From Actinomadura meyerae (GTDB lineage: Bacteria > Actinomycetota > Actinomycetes > Streptosporangiales > Streptosporangiaceae): DNA of 49,118 nucleotides. Both the position numbers and the translations under genes were made by a program. The notes under the pieces are model-generated. The model was not told the DNA's origin. It made no database searches and saw only the letters and a list, made by a program, of their open reading frames with translations. The stretch spans positions 1 through 49,118 of the forward strand of contig NZ_FZOR01000053.1 in the NCBI RefSeq assembly GCF_900188445.1, given 5' to 3'. This document shows positions 1 to 8,447 of the stretch, piece by piece. Each line of letters starts with the position of its first letter. Position 1 is the first letter of the stretch.

Positions 1-106
1 GTGGGTGTAAGGCCCCCGGTAGACGACCGGGTTGATAGGCCGGAGATGGAAGCGCGGTAACGTGTGGAGTCGACCGGTACTAATAGGCCGAGTGGCTTGA
101 ACACAC
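1..106 (+). rRNA. rrl: 23S ribosomal RNA, 3' end (partial)
   Basis: The first ~106 bases carry the conserved 3' end of bacterial 23S rRNA, including the GTTGATAGGCCGG block and the ACCGGTACTAATAGGCCGAG block that pairs near the terminus. The gene is cut by the window edge. A 5S gene follows about 155 bases downstream, the normal actinobacterial 16S-23S-5S order. The exact 3' end is estimated by analogy and may be off by a few bases. Confidence 0.95.
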
Positions 107-261
107 TGAACGTTCAAAGCGAGTCGCTGTTGTGGGTTTGTTCGCGTCCCTGTGTGGTTCTCAGGAAACAATCCGGGAACCGCAGTGCATGAAAATTACA
201 TACCGAGCTGAGTCGCTCGGACGTTGATTTGCCCGCCCGGTATCGGGTGGTGCGTTGAGCG

Positions 262-378
262 TTCGGTGGTTTTGGCGAAGGGGAAACACCCGGTCCCATT
301 CCGAACCCGGAAGTTAAGCCCTTCAGCGCCGATGGTACTGCATGGGAGACTGTGTGGGAGAGTAGGACGCCGCCGGAC
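262..378 (+). rRNA. rrf: 5S ribosomal RNA
   Basis: This is a complete 5S gene of about 117 bases. The core CCCATTCCGAACCCGGAAG and the TGGGAGAGTAGGACG block are present. The ends TTCGGTGG and CCGCCGGA pair to form the terminal stem. It lies downstream of 23S in the same direction, so it is the last gene of the rRNA operon. Confidence 0.95.
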
Positions 379-390
379 TTATATTGCAGG

Positions 391-419
391 AAGGGCCCCG
401 CCGTCACGGCGGGGCCTTT
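391..419 (+). terminator. rRNA operon terminator
   Basis: This is a hairpin of 13 base pairs with a TCA loop (404-406). The GC core GGCCCCGCCG pairs with CGGCGGGGCC, and AAG pairs with TTT at the base, followed by TTTCTCGTTTT. It sits 12 bases after 5S rRNA. It also lies 18 bases past the stop of the convergent FBP gene, so it may act in both directions. Confidence 0.85.
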
Positions 420-436
420 CTCGTTTTCCGGGCCGA

Positions 437-931
437 TCACTGGGTCACCTTCTCCAGGAACTTGTCCAGGTTGGTCCGGACCCGGGTGATCTTCTCCTCC
501 AGGGTGAGCGACTCGTCCAGCCCGCTGCCCGCGACGGTCTTCTTGCCGCGCACATACAGCGAGCAGTCGAGGTCGGAGCACATGTACTGCCCGACGGAGT
601 TGCCCTGGCGGCCGGCATCGCCGCTCCGGCGTGCCGTCATCAGGACGACACCGCCCCCGGTGCGCGTCGTGAGGCACAGCGAGCACATGCTGCGCGCGGT
701 GAAGCCGCGGGCGGCACTGGGAGCCATCCGGAACGAGATGCCGACCGGACCGTCCTCGCGTTCGGTGACGAGGTAGGCGCGTCCGGGGGCACCGGGGTCC
801 TGCCAGCCCAGGAAGTCCAGGTCGTCCCACGGCTGGTCGGCGAAGTTCTTCGGCAGGTCCAGGCGCTTCGCCTCACCCTTCGAGGCGTTGACGAAGGATC
901 TGCGGATGTCATGTTCGGTCAGCGGTCTCAT
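437..931 (-). CDS. FBP-domain (EF-G-binding, FusB-like) protein
   Basis: This 164-residue protein resembles the FBP family, whose C-terminal treble-clef zinc finger in FusB-type proteins binds elongation factor G and helps clear stalled or fusidic-acid-blocked ribosomes. Four cysteines fit the zinc site: C83 and C86 (CSLC), C118 and C123 (CSDLDC). The N-terminal 80 residues are a basic alpha/beta region. The gene stands alone and diverges from a TetR gene whose likely operators lie in the shared 83-base gap, so it may be that regulator's target. Family membership is recognised from the Cys pattern and overall sequence. A role in ribosome rescue is inferred from the family. Confidence 0.75.
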   Translation of the reverse strand: MRPLTEHDIRRSFVNASKGEAKRLDLPKNFADQPWDDLDFLGWQDPGAPGRAYLVTEREDGPVGISFRMAPSAARGFTARSMCSLCLTTRTGGGVVLMTARRSGDAGRQGNSVGQYMCSDLDCSLYVRGKKTVAGSGLDESLTLEEKITRVRTNLDKFLEKVTQ

Positions 932-943
932 GGACGGCGAGGG

Positions 944-974
944 TAGCCTTCCTAAGGCTATTAGGCAAATGCCT
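944..974. promoter_or_regulatory. Candidate TetR operator pair between FBP and TetR genes
   Basis: Two inverted repeats lie in the 83-base divergent gap. TAGCCTT (944-950) pairs with AAGGCTA (954-960), and AGGCA (963-967) pairs with TGCCT (970-974). They share AGGC-type half-sites and sit where both divergent promoters should be, as expected for an autoregulating TetR protein. Binding is inferred from symmetry and position only. Confidence 0.5.
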
Positions 975-1014
975 TGATGGGGTAGGCTGGTGGAGTACGC
1001 ACGAAGGAGGGGTC

Positions 1015-1608
1015 ATGGCACGCGCGGGAGTGACCGTCGAGCGGGTGACGCTGGCGGCGGCGGAGCTGGCGGACGAGGTCGGCTTCGACAAGGTGACCGT
1101 CGCCGCGGTCGCGCGACGCTTCGGCGTCCGGGAGGCCAGCCTGTACTCGCACATCAAGAACGCCCACGACCTGAAGACCAGGGTCGCGCTGCTCGCGCTC
1201 GCCGAGCTCGCCGACGACGTCGCCGCCGCGGTGGCCGGACGTGCCGGCAAGGACGCCCTGGTGGCGTTCGCGGGCGCCTACCGGAGCTACGCCAAGCGGC
1301 ACCCGGGCAGGTACGCCGCGGCCAGGATGGAGCTTGACCCTGAGACAGCGCGCAAGAGCGCGGGAGTGCGGCACTCGGAGATGACGCGGGCGATCCTGCG
1401 CGCCTACGGCCTGCCGGAGCCCGACGAGACGGACGCCGTGCGGATGCTGGGCGCCGTGTTCCACGGCTACGTCAGCCTGGAGACCTCCGGGTCCTTCCAG
1501 CACACTCCACGCGACGTGGAGGCCTCCTGGGCCAGGACCTTGGACGCCCTCGACAGCGCCCTCCGGAACTGGCCCGCGGAAGCCTCCGAGCCGCCCTCAG
1601 CCCCCTAG
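1015..1608 (+). CDS. TetR/AcrR family transcriptional regulator
   Basis: This 197-residue protein has an N-terminal TetR helix-turn-helix at about residues 6-54 (VAAVARRFGVREASLYSHIKN). The C-terminal helical domain is of the WHG/TetR_C_33 type (HGYVSLETSGSF near residues 157-168). The ATG start is preceded by a good GGAGGGG site. It diverges from the FBP gene, with palindromes between them, so it probably represses itself and that gene. Its stop overlaps the stop of the convergent XPB gene inside one CTAG at 1605-1608. The ligand is unknown. Confidence 0.88.
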   Translation: MARAGVTVERVTLAAAELADEVGFDKVTVAAVARRFGVREASLYSHIKNAHDLKTRVALLALAELADDVAAAVAGRAGKDALVAFAGAYRSYAKRHPGRYAAARMELDPETARKSAGVRHSEMTRAILRAYGLPEPDETDAVRMLGAVFHGYVSLETSGSFQHTPRDVEASWARTLDALDSALRNWPAEASEPPSAP

Positions 1609-3257
1609 AAGTCGTCCCCCGCGAGGACGGTGTCGGCGTCGACGATGCGGTACGCGTAGCCCTGCTCCGCCAGGAAGCGCTGCCGGTGGGCGGCGTAGTC
1701 CTGGTCGAGGGTGTCGCGGGCGACGACGGCGTAGAAGCGGGCTCCGGCCCCGGACGCCTTGGGACGCAGGAGCCGTCCCAGCCGCTGCGCCTCCTCCTGG
1801 CGCGACCCGTAGGCCCCCGACACCTGGACGGCGACGGACGCCTCCGGCAGGTCGATCGAGAAGTTCGCGACCTTCGAGACGACCAGCACGTCGATCTCGC
1901 CGGAGCGGAACGCGTCGAAGAGCCGCTCCCGCTCGCGGACCCTGGTCTCGCCCTTGATGACGGGGGCGTCCAGCAGTGCGCCGAGCTCGTCCAGCTGGTC
2001 GATGTACTGGCCGATGACGAGCGTCTGCTCGCCCCGGTGCCGGTCGACGAGCGCCTGGATGAGCTTGGTCTTGGTGTCCGTCGTGGCGCAGAAGCGGTAC
2101 CGCTCCTCGGGTTCGGCGGTCGCGTACGCGAGGCGCTCGGAGTCGGTGAGGGTGACGCGGACCTCGACGCAGTCGGCGGGCGCGATCCACCCCTGCGACT
2201 CCATGTCCTTCCAGGGCGCGTCGTAGCGCTTCGGCCCGATGAGGGAGAAGACGTCCCCCTCGCGGCCGTCCTCGCGGACGAGGGTGGCGGTGAGGCCGAG
2301 CCGGCGGCGGGCCTGCAGGTCGGCGGTCATGCGGAAGATCGGAGCGGGCAGCAGGTGCACCTCGTCGTAGACGACCAGGCCCCAGTCGCGGGCGTCGAAC
2401 AGCTCCAGATGCGTGTAGGCGCCCTTCCGGCGCGTCGTCATGATCTGGTAGGTCGCGATGGTGACCGGCCGGATCTCCTTCTTCGTGCCGGTGTACTCGC
2501 CGATCTCGTCCTCGGTGAGGGACGTGCGCCGCAGCAGCTCCTGCTTCCACTGGTGCGCCGACACGGTGTTGGTGACGAGGATCAGCGTGGTGGCCTGCGC
2601 GCGCGCCATGGCGGCGGCGCCGACGATGGTCTTGCCCGCGCCGCACGGCAGGACGACGACTCCGGAGCCGCCGTGCCAGAACGCCGACGCGGCCTCCTCC
2701 TGGTAGGAGCGGAGCTGCCAGCCGTCCTCGGTGAGGGAGATCGCGTGGGCCTCGCCGTCCACGTAGCCGGCGAGGTCCTCGGCGGGCCAGCCGAGCTTGA
2801 GCAGGGCCTGCTTGAGGGCGCCGCGCTCGCTCGGGTGGACGGCGACGGCGTCGTCCCCGACCCGGTCGCCGATCATCCCCTTGATCTTCTTGGCCCGCAG
2901 GACCTCCTCCAGCACCGACCGGTCGGAGGACGCGAGGACGAGCCCGTGCACGGGGTCCTTCTCCAGCCGGAGCCGCCCGTACCGCGCCATCGTGTCGGCG
3001 ACGTCCACCAGGAGGGCGTGCGGGACGGGGTAGCGGGAGAACCGCAGCAGCGTGTCGACGACCTGCTCGGCGTCGTGCCCGGCGGCGCGGGCGTTCCACA
3101 GCGCGAGCGGCGTCACCCGGTAGGTGTGGACGTGCTCGGGCGCCCGTTCCAGCTCGGCGAACGGGGCGATCTCCTTGCGGCAGGCGTCGGCCAGCTCGTG
3201 GTCGACCTCCAGCAGCAGCGTCTTGTCGGACTGGACGATGAGCGGACCGTCGGTCAA
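1605..3257 (-). CDS. xpb: DNA repair helicase XPB (SF2, actinobacterial type)
   Basis: This 550-residue SF2 3'-5' helicase is close in length to mycobacterial XPB. The N-terminal XPB domain spans about 1-180. Walker A is LPCGAGKT (about 203-210), the DEVH box is at 298-301, motif III GLTATLVRED at 321-330 includes the RED motif, and motif VI is QRLGRLLRPK. I chose the TTG at 3257 because the protein then begins TDGPLIVQSDKT, as I recall for mycobacterial XPB, and a GGGGGC site lies upstream. An ATG at 3404 would add 49 low-complexity residues. It is an ATP-dependent unwinding enzyme likely acting in DNA repair. Its helicase-associated partner is encoded two genes upstream. Confidence 0.9.
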   Translation of the reverse strand: MTDGPLIVQSDKTLLLEVDHELADACRKEIAPFAELERAPEHVHTYRVTPLALWNARAAGHDAEQVVDTLLRFSRYPVPHALLVDVADTMARYGRLRLEKDPVHGLVLASSDRSVLEEVLRAKKIKGMIGDRVGDDAVAVHPSERGALKQALLKLGWPAEDLAGYVDGEAHAISLTEDGWQLRSYQEEAASAFWHGGSGVVVLPCGAGKTIVGAAAMARAQATTLILVTNTVSAHQWKQELLRRTSLTEDEIGEYTGTKKEIRPVTIATYQIMTTRRKGAYTHLELFDARDWGLVVYDEVHLLPAPIFRMTADLQARRRLGLTATLVREDGREGDVFSLIGPKRYDAPWKDMESQGWIAPADCVEVRVTLTDSERLAYATAEPEERYRFCATTDTKTKLIQALVDRHRGEQTLVIGQYIDQLDELGALLDAPVIKGETRVRERERLFDAFRSGEIDVLVVSKVANFSIDLPEASVAVQVSGAYGSRQEEAQRLGRLLRPKASGAGARFYAVVARDTLDQDYAAHRQRFLAEQGYAYRIVDADTVLAGDDF

Positions 3258-3476
3258 AGCAGAAGCCCCCGTCGCGATGGCGATGATCGGTGCGGTGTCG
3301 TGATCGGTGAAGTGCGGTGTCGATGATGGCGCCGCGTCCGGGCACCGTCGCCGCACGCTACCCGAGGCGGCGCGGCGCGGCGTGCGATCCGGACGGGAAC
3401 GCATGGTTCAACGGCGCCGCCCGCCCTCCTCTTCCCGGCGGGACCGGCCGGGGACCACGGGACGACGGGCCTGGGG

Positions 3477-3881
3477 CTAGACGCCGCCGGAGTCGTAGCT
3501 GGAGTCGCCGTTGAGCACCAGGACGGCGTAGAGGATCGCGAGGACGATCCCGCAGACGATCGACAGGGCGAACAGGACCCAGCCCGCGATCGTCAGTTTC
3601 CGGGCCGACTCGGGGTCGGTCTGGACGCGGCTCATCGCGATGGCCGCGACGATCGCGCCGGGGATGGCCAGCAGGCCGCAGCACAGGACGACGCTGACGA
3701 TGTTGCAGATGAGGCAGGCGGTCGTGTTGGCGTTGCTCTGCCGCTGGACGGGCACGCCGGGGGGACCGTAGGCGTAGCCGGGCGGCGGCTGCGCGCCGGG
3801 ATACGGTGAGCCGCCCCAGCCCTGGGACCCGGACCCGTAGGGGTCCTGCCAGCCGGGCGGGGTGCCGCCGTATCCGCTCAC
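3477..3881 (-). CDS. DUF4190 membrane protein
   Basis: This 134-residue protein has a Gly/Pro/Tyr-rich N-terminus (about 1-50, with repeated YG, PG and GWGG motifs), then two hydrophobic segments at about 54-83 and 96-123 flanking a short polar loop. This is the DUF4190 layout of small actinobacterial membrane proteins. The GTG at 3881 is preferred because GAGGAGG lies 6 bases upstream. A longer frame to 3932 lacks such a site. It sits between the helicase-associated gene and xpb on the same strand. No function is known, and co-transcription with xpb is possible but unproven. Confidence 0.75.
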   Translation of the reverse strand: MSGYGGTPPGWQDPYGSGSQGWGGSPYPGAQPPPGYAYGPPGVPVQRQSNANTTACLICNIVSVVLCCGLLAIPGAIVAAIAMSRVQTDPESARKLTIAGWVLFALSIVCGIVLAILYAVLVLNGDSSYDSGGV

Positions 3882-3994
3882 AGACGGCCTCCTCAACTCG
3901 CCGATGGGCTCCAGACTAGGACGTCCGGACACCGGTACGGGTTCCTTTTCGTAGGAGTACGACCCCGTCCATCCGTCCCGTCATGGAAAGGGTG

Positions 3995-6370
3995 CTATGT
4001 GCCGGTGTCGTCGTCCAGTTCCGAGACGCCGGTGATCCGGTGGAGCGCGAAGCGGTGCACGGCGGCGCGGGTGGCGTCGTAGCCGGTGAGGAAGCCGCCC
4101 TCGACCCGGACGGGCGCCACGATGCGGCTGGACGCCTGACCCTGCTGGTCGAGGTAGCCGATCCAGACGCGGCCGCCGCGCTCGACGGCGGCGCGGAGCC
4201 GCTCGATGGTGGCCATCGCGGGGGAGCGGGGCGGCTCCCCGCCCGGGACGGGGGCCTGCCGGGCGGCCTGCTCGGCGCCGTGCCGGGACGCCTCGTCGCC
4301 CGCGCGCAGCGCCCGCACCGCGGCGGTGATCATCGAGGCGTCGGTGCGGTCGTCCGGGCGCAGCCGGACGATCTCCGCGGTGGGCGGCGGGTCGGCGCGC
4401 TGCGCGTCCGGCCGGGTCACGATCACGCCGCCGCCGGGCGCCTCGGCGACCGGGGCGAGGCCCATCGCGCGCAGCGCGTCGAGCAGGTCCCCGCGCTGCA
4501 GCCCGGACGCGAGGACGGTCGGCGCGAGCCGGTGCAGCCGCATCGGCTCGGCGCGCCGGTCGGCGAGGATCTCGTCGAGGGTGGCGGCGGAGTCGGTGCG
4601 GACGTAGGAGGACAGCGAGCCGACGCGCAGGTGCCCGTGCCGCCGCGCCACGTCGTCGATGAGGTAGGTGAGCGGCTGCGGCAGCGGCGTCGCCGAGTGC
4701 CGGGCCAGCAGGTCGGTGACGTCGGCGGCGGACCGGCCGGCGTCCAGCGCGCGGCGGATCGACTCGGGCGTGAACCGGTAGACGGTGGCGCCGCCGGTGG
4801 ACTCGACGTCGGCGGCGAGCGCCAGCTCCCGGGCGAGGTCGGTGACGAGCGGGCCGGGCGCGACCGCGGTCAGGTCGGCCTGGATGAGGATCTCGTCGAC
4901 GGGCTCGGGCAGGTACTTCTCCAGGGCGGGTTCGGGGTCGTCGCCGGCGAGCAGGTCGCGGGCGAACGGGACCAGCTCCCCGAACCCGGTGAGGCCGAGC
5001 GCGGCGGCCTCGCGCAGCGTCCAGCCGAGGAGCCGCTCGCGGGTGGGGCCGCCGCGGCGGGGCCGCAGCCAGGCGAGCCGGGTGCGCAGGGCGTCCTCGT
5101 CGACGGCGGTGCCGCGCTCGGCGCCGGCGAGGACGTCGAGGATCTCCCGGCGGACGGCGGGGGCGCTGCTGCGCACCATCGCCTCGCTCAGCGCGTTGAT
5201 CAGGCGGTCGCGGTCGTCGCGCTCCCCGGCCAGCCCGGCGACGCGGTCGGACTTCAGCCAGCCGCGCGCCAGCTCCGTCCAGCGGCCGGCGGTGTCGCGC
5301 ATCAGCCACAGGTCGTAGGCGGGGGTGGGCAGCCACTCGCCGTCGAGGTCGCCGCTGCGGGTGAGCAGCCCGGCGGCGTAGGCGGTCTCGACGAGCAGCG
5401 CCGCCTTCCACTCGGGGACGTCCAGCAGCCCGGCGGCGGCGCGCAGGTCGCGGACGGCGAGGCCGCCGCTGCGCAGCACCGGCGGCGGCTCCAGGCCCCA
5501 GCGCTCCAGCAGCTCCTCGATCAGCCGGACGGCGCCCGCCGCCTCGCCCGCGGCGGCGCGGACCACGACCTCCTCGCCGCGCGGCTCCCGCGACGCGGCG
5601 GGCAGCGGCGGCGGCTCGGCGGGGACGTCCCGGAACAGGCGGCCGCCGCGCAGGAACAGCGCGACCTCGCGGGGGAGCGTGACGGTGCGGTCGTCCTCGG
5701 CGGCGAGGAGGCCGCGGGCGAGCAGCCGCTCGATCGGCGTCGCCGCGGTGCCGACGCGCAGGGGGCGGCGGGCGTCGGCGACCCGCCCGAACGGCGGCCC
5801 CCAGGTGAGCTGGTCGAGGGCGGCGCGGGCGTCCGGCCCGGCGTCCTCGATGAGCGCGGCCGGGTCGGCGAGCAGCTCGGCGAGCCGGCGCAGCAGCCGC
5901 GCCGCGTCGGGGAAGCCGCGCGGAGCCTCGCCCTCCAGGTCGGTGACCAGGTCGGTGAGCCGCTCGGCCGGGTAGCCGGCGAAGACCTCCTGGACGGGCG
6001 GGCCGAGCCCCGCCGGGTGCGGCAGCCCCTGCCGGACGCCGGGCGCCGCGGCCGGTGCCCGCTCGCCCCAGACCAGCCCGTAGCGGTACAGCGTGCCGAG
6101 GGCGCGGTCGACCTGCGCCGGGTTCGCGTCGAGGGCGGCGGCGAGCGCGTCCGCGCCCGGCTCGGGCAGGACGAGGAGGGCCTCGAGGACGGCGAGGGTG
6201 AACCGGTCGAGCCGGTCGAGGGCGCGGGTGACCGCGGCGGGCGTCGCGGCGCGGGCGGCGAGCGCGGTCAGGTCGGCGGGGACGGGGGCGAGCAGTTCCG
6301 GACGCGCGGACAGCAGCGCGCGTAGCTCGTCATCGCCTCGCGCGCGCAGCCAGTCCGCGTACGTCTCCAT
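3995..6370 (-). CDS. Helicase-associated protein (XPB partner, Helicase_C_3 / WYL-like)
   Basis: This 791-residue protein resembles the actinobacterial helicase-associated family found beside xpb (Rv0862c in M. tuberculosis, from memory). The first ~100 residues contain winged-helix-like segments. Residues ~480-600 match the XPB/Ssl2 N-terminal-like (Helicase_C_3) region (ILIQADLTAV...). The C-terminal ~60 residues are WYL-like (VWIGYLDQQGQASSRIVAPVR). No Walker motifs are seen, so it is not itself a helicase. The ATG at 6370 has GGGGA upstream and a TAAGGT -10 at 6382-6387, which would place a TTG at 6382 outside the transcript. It probably loads, or partners with, XPB. Confidence 0.8.
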   Translation of the reverse strand: METYADWLRARGDDELRALLSARPELLAPVPADLTALAARAATPAAVTRALDRLDRFTLAVLEALLVLPEPGADALAAALDANPAQVDRALGTLYRYGLVWGERAPAAAPGVRQGLPHPAGLGPPVQEVFAGYPAERLTDLVTDLEGEAPRGFPDAARLLRRLAELLADPAALIEDAGPDARAALDQLTWGPPFGRVADARRPLRVGTAATPIERLLARGLLAAEDDRTVTLPREVALFLRGGRLFRDVPAEPPPLPAASREPRGEEVVVRAAAGEAAGAVRLIEELLERWGLEPPPVLRSGGLAVRDLRAAAGLLDVPEWKAALLVETAYAAGLLTRSGDLDGEWLPTPAYDLWLMRDTAGRWTELARGWLKSDRVAGLAGERDDRDRLINALSEAMVRSSAPAVRREILDVLAGAERGTAVDEDALRTRLAWLRPRRGGPTRERLLGWTLREAAALGLTGFGELVPFARDLLAGDDPEPALEKYLPEPVDEILIQADLTAVAPGPLVTDLARELALAADVESTGGATVYRFTPESIRRALDAGRSAADVTDLLARHSATPLPQPLTYLIDDVARRHGHLRVGSLSSYVRTDSAATLDEILADRRAEPMRLHRLAPTVLASGLQRGDLLDALRAMGLAPVAEAPGGGVIVTRPDAQRADPPPTAEIVRLRPDDRTDASMITAAVRALRAGDEASRHGAEQAARQAPVPGGEPPRSPAMATIERLRAAVERGGRVWIGYLDQQGQASSRIVAPVRVEGGFLTGYDATRAAVHRFALHRITGVSELDDDTGT

Positions 6371-6475
6371 GCCGTTCCCCAACCTTATGTCGCGCGCACA
6401 CCGCCGGTACGCGGGTCCCCAGGGTAGGAGCCCGCGGGGCGTGCCCGAAGCGGTGGGGAACCAGGATGGCGCAGG

Positions 6476-7093
6476 TCAGGTGGCGGGTGTGCGCTCCAGG
6501 TGGACGAGCCCGAGGCCGAGCCGCGCCCAGCTCTCCACGAACCGCTTCTCGTCGATGCGGGTCGGCGGCTCGTACATGGACTCGTTCGCCAGCCAGTAGT
6601 TCACCACGGCGCCGCCGAGGATGGAGGCGATCGCGGGCCAGTCCTCGTCGGAGCCCTCGAACTCGGGCTGCGCGGCGAGCCAGGTCGCGATCCCGTCGTA
6701 GAGCGGGTTGACGATGCCCTCGCGCATCTCCGCGACCAGGTTCGGGAACTGGTCGAGGTCGCGGAACAGCACCCGGATGAGGTCCTGCTCCTCGCGCATC
6801 TTCGCGAGGCCGGCCTGGCACGTCATCCGCAGCCGCACCTCCAGCGGCCGCTCCTCGAAGGCGGAGGCCTGGACGAGGACGTCGCTGATCTGGCGGCGGG
6901 TCCGCTCGATGTGCTCGCGGATGGCGGAGGCGAGCACCTCCTCCTTGGACCGGAAGTGCCGGTACAGCCCGCCGGCGCCCGGGGATAGCCCGGCCGCGGC
7001 CTCGATCTCCGCGACCGACGTCGCCGTGTAGCCCCGGTCGGCGAACAGCCGGAGCGACTCGGACACGATGCGATCACGCGTGGATGGCGTCAT
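6476..7093 (-). CDS. TetR/AcrR family transcriptional regulator
   Basis: This 205-residue regulator has a typical N-terminal helix-turn-helix (residues ~5-52, TATSVAEIEAAAGLSPGAGGLYRHFRSKEE) and a helical ligand domain. The ATG at 7093 follows GGAGGAATT. The frame is open further upstream, but the added sequence is GC-rich and unlike a protein. A GAACA-N8-TGTTC palindrome 21 bases upstream overlaps its probable -10 and is a candidate autoregulatory operator. It diverges from the GNAT-like gene at 7356. The ligand is unknown. Confidence 0.88.
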   Translation of the reverse strand: MTPSTRDRIVSESLRLFADRGYTATSVAEIEAAAGLSPGAGGLYRHFRSKEEVLASAIREHIERTRRQISDVLVQASAFEERPLEVRLRMTCQAGLAKMREEQDLIRVLFRDLDQFPNLVAEMREGIVNPLYDGIATWLAAQPEFEGSDEDWPAIASILGGAVVNYWLANESMYEPPTRIDEKRFVESWARLGLGLVHLERTPAT

Positions 7094-7113
7094 GGTGATG
7101 AATTCCTCCGCGA

Positions 7114-7131
7114 GAACACTAAGGCATGTTC
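7114..7131. promoter_or_regulatory. Candidate TetR operator upstream of 7093
   Basis: GAACA (7114-7118) and TGTTC (7127-7131) form an 18-base inverted repeat. On the minus strand the centre holds TAGTGT, a plausible -10, so a bound repressor would block the TetR gene's own promoter. This rests on symmetry and position only. Confidence 0.45.
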
Positions 7132-7226
7132 GGGTCGCGGGCCGCCGCCTCCCCGTTCGGAGGTCCGGACGGGGGCGGCGTCCGCCGGGCACGCCCCGGT
7201 CGGCCGCCCGGCATGCCCGATATCTC

Positions 7227-7263
7227 GCGGCGCGCCCGAACCGCCGTGCGCGGCGCGCCCGAA
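7227..7263. repeat. 14-bp direct repeat pair in divergent intergenic region
   Basis: GCGGCGCGCCCGAA occurs at 7227-7240 and again at 7250-7263, a spacing of 23 bases. The pair lies about 35 bases upstream of a TAGAGT -10-like hexamer (7298-7303) for the gene at 7356. It may be a two-site regulator target or a chance duplication in GC-rich DNA. Confidence 0.5.
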
Positions 7264-7312
7264 TCCGCGATGTCCCTCCTCCGCGGGCCCGGGCGACTAG
7301 AGTTTTCGGCGC

Positions 7313-7336
7313 ACGCCCCGTCGCCGGAAGGGGCGT
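7313..7336 (+). promoter_or_regulatory. 5' UTR hairpin before GNAT-like gene
   Basis: ACGCCCC (7313-7319) pairs with GGGGCGT (7330-7336) across a 10-base loop. It lies between the likely start site (after TAGAGT at 7298-7303) and the AGGAAAGG ribosome site at about 7342-7349. It may affect translation. Confidence 0.4.
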
Positions 7337-7355
7337 CGCCCAGGAAAGGTCGACG

Positions 7356-7838
7356 ATGTTCAAGTCTCCGCTGAAGGCGGTGGGCGGGGCCTTCCTGCCC
7401 GAGGACTTCGTGGTGCCCACGCTGGTGGCGGGGCCCGACTTCCAGATCCGCCCGATCACCGTGCACGACGTGGTGAAGGACTACGGCGCCGTGATCGGCA
7501 GCCTGGACCGGCTGGCCGGCCGGTTCGGCCCCGAGTGGGGGTGGCCGGACAGCGAGTTCACCTTCGAGCAGGCCCTGATCGACGTCGCGTGGCTGCAGAA
7601 GGAGGGGCAGCTGCGGCGCTCGTTCAGCTACGTGGTGATCACGCCGGACGGGGAGCGGCAGCTCGGCCGCATCCACGTGGCGCCGTCCGACGACCCCGCC
7701 GCGGACGCCGTCGTGGTGTTCTGGGTCCGCGCGGACGAGGAGAACTCCGTCCTGGAGAAGGAGCTGGAGACGTTCGTCCGCCGGTGGGTGACGACGGCCT
7801 GGCCGTTCGACGAGGTCCGCTTCCCCGGCCGGGGCTAG
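7356..7838 (+). CDS. GNAT-like N-acetyltransferase family protein
   Basis: This 160-residue soluble protein has the layout of a compact GNAT-fold family: an early strand FQIRPITVHDVVKDYGAV, a central SFSYVVITPDGERQLGRIHV segment (the beta4/acetyl-CoA region), and a C-terminal VFWVRADEENSVLEKELETFV block. The canonical Q/RxxGxG/A loop is weak, so catalytic activity is uncertain. ATG 7356 has AGGAAAGG just upstream. The longer open frame to 7068 runs through non-coding promoter DNA. It diverges from the TetR gene and may be its target. The substrate is unknown. Confidence 0.65.
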   Translation: MFKSPLKAVGGAFLPEDFVVPTLVAGPDFQIRPITVHDVVKDYGAVIGSLDRLAGRFGPEWGWPDSEFTFEQALIDVAWLQKEGQLRRSFSYVVITPDGERQLGRIHVAPSDDPAADAVVVFWVRADEENSVLEKELETFVRRWVTTAWPFDEVRFPGRG

Positions 7839-7892
7839 CCGTCCCGTCCAAGCCCGGCCCGTCCCGCCCGTCCAGGACCGGCCGGGCGCGGG

Positions 7893-8306
7893 TCAGGCCA
7901 GGCGGCGGACGACGCCGACCAGGGCGCGGCCGATCACCAGGTACACCAGGGCGGCGAGGCCGTAGTTGACCGCCACCTCCGCCTTGGGGTTCGCGGGCTG
8001 GAAGACGTCCTTGAACTGCCAGGACAGGTCGACGGCCCGCTCCCCGAACCAGTGGACGATGCCGTTGGCCGTGTTCGCCTCGAATGCGACGAACACGATG
8101 TGCACGGCCAGGACCGCGACGACGACCGTGGTCACGACGGAGACGAGGGTGGCGAGGGCGCCCGCGGCGCGGCGCCGAACCCCCGCGGCGCGGGCCGTGA
8201 ACTGGCGCCGCGGCCCCGGCGCGCGGTGCTCGCCGCCCGGCTCGGTGCGGGCGCTCGTGCCGGTGCTCGTGCCCGTGCTCGTGCTCGTGCTGGTGGGGTC
8301 TGCCAT
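7893..8306 (-). CDS. Small membrane protein of unknown function
   Basis: This 137-residue protein is not one I recognise. The N-terminus is a Ser/Thr/Gly tract (TSTSTSTGTSTGTSART) encoded by a near-microsatellite of GTGCTCGT-type repeats at about 8253-8296. A basic stretch follows, then a transmembrane segment (LATLVSVVTTVVVAVLAVHIVFVAF, about 52-76) and a second hydrophobic region near the C-terminus (YGLAALVYLVIGRALVGVV). The ATG is supported by a GGAGG site. The Ser/Thr tract may vary in length between strains through slippage. The upstream neighbour diverges. Confidence 0.7.
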   Translation of the reverse strand: MADPTSTSTSTGTSTGTSARTEPGGEHRAPGPRRQFTARAAGVRRRAAGALATLVSVVTTVVVAVLAVHIVFVAFEANTANGIVHWFGERAVDLSWQFKDVFQPANPKAEVAVNYGLAALVYLVIGRALVGVVRRLA

Positions 8307-8447
8307 CTGCGGCCTCCTTCACCGGGGGCTGTGCCGGGGCGGACGGCGAAGTGATCGTCCTTGGCGCCGCGGTGGGGTGTTCGGGTGCTGCGTTTTCCCT
8401 GGTCAACCGGTTTGTGCCCGGGGGGTCGGGTATATCGCCAGCACGGT

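Noticed and set aside
3258..3404. N-terminal extension of XPB from an ATG at 3404.
   Set aside because: The extension is low-complexity, and the TTG at 3257 gives the start expected for mycobacterial XPB.
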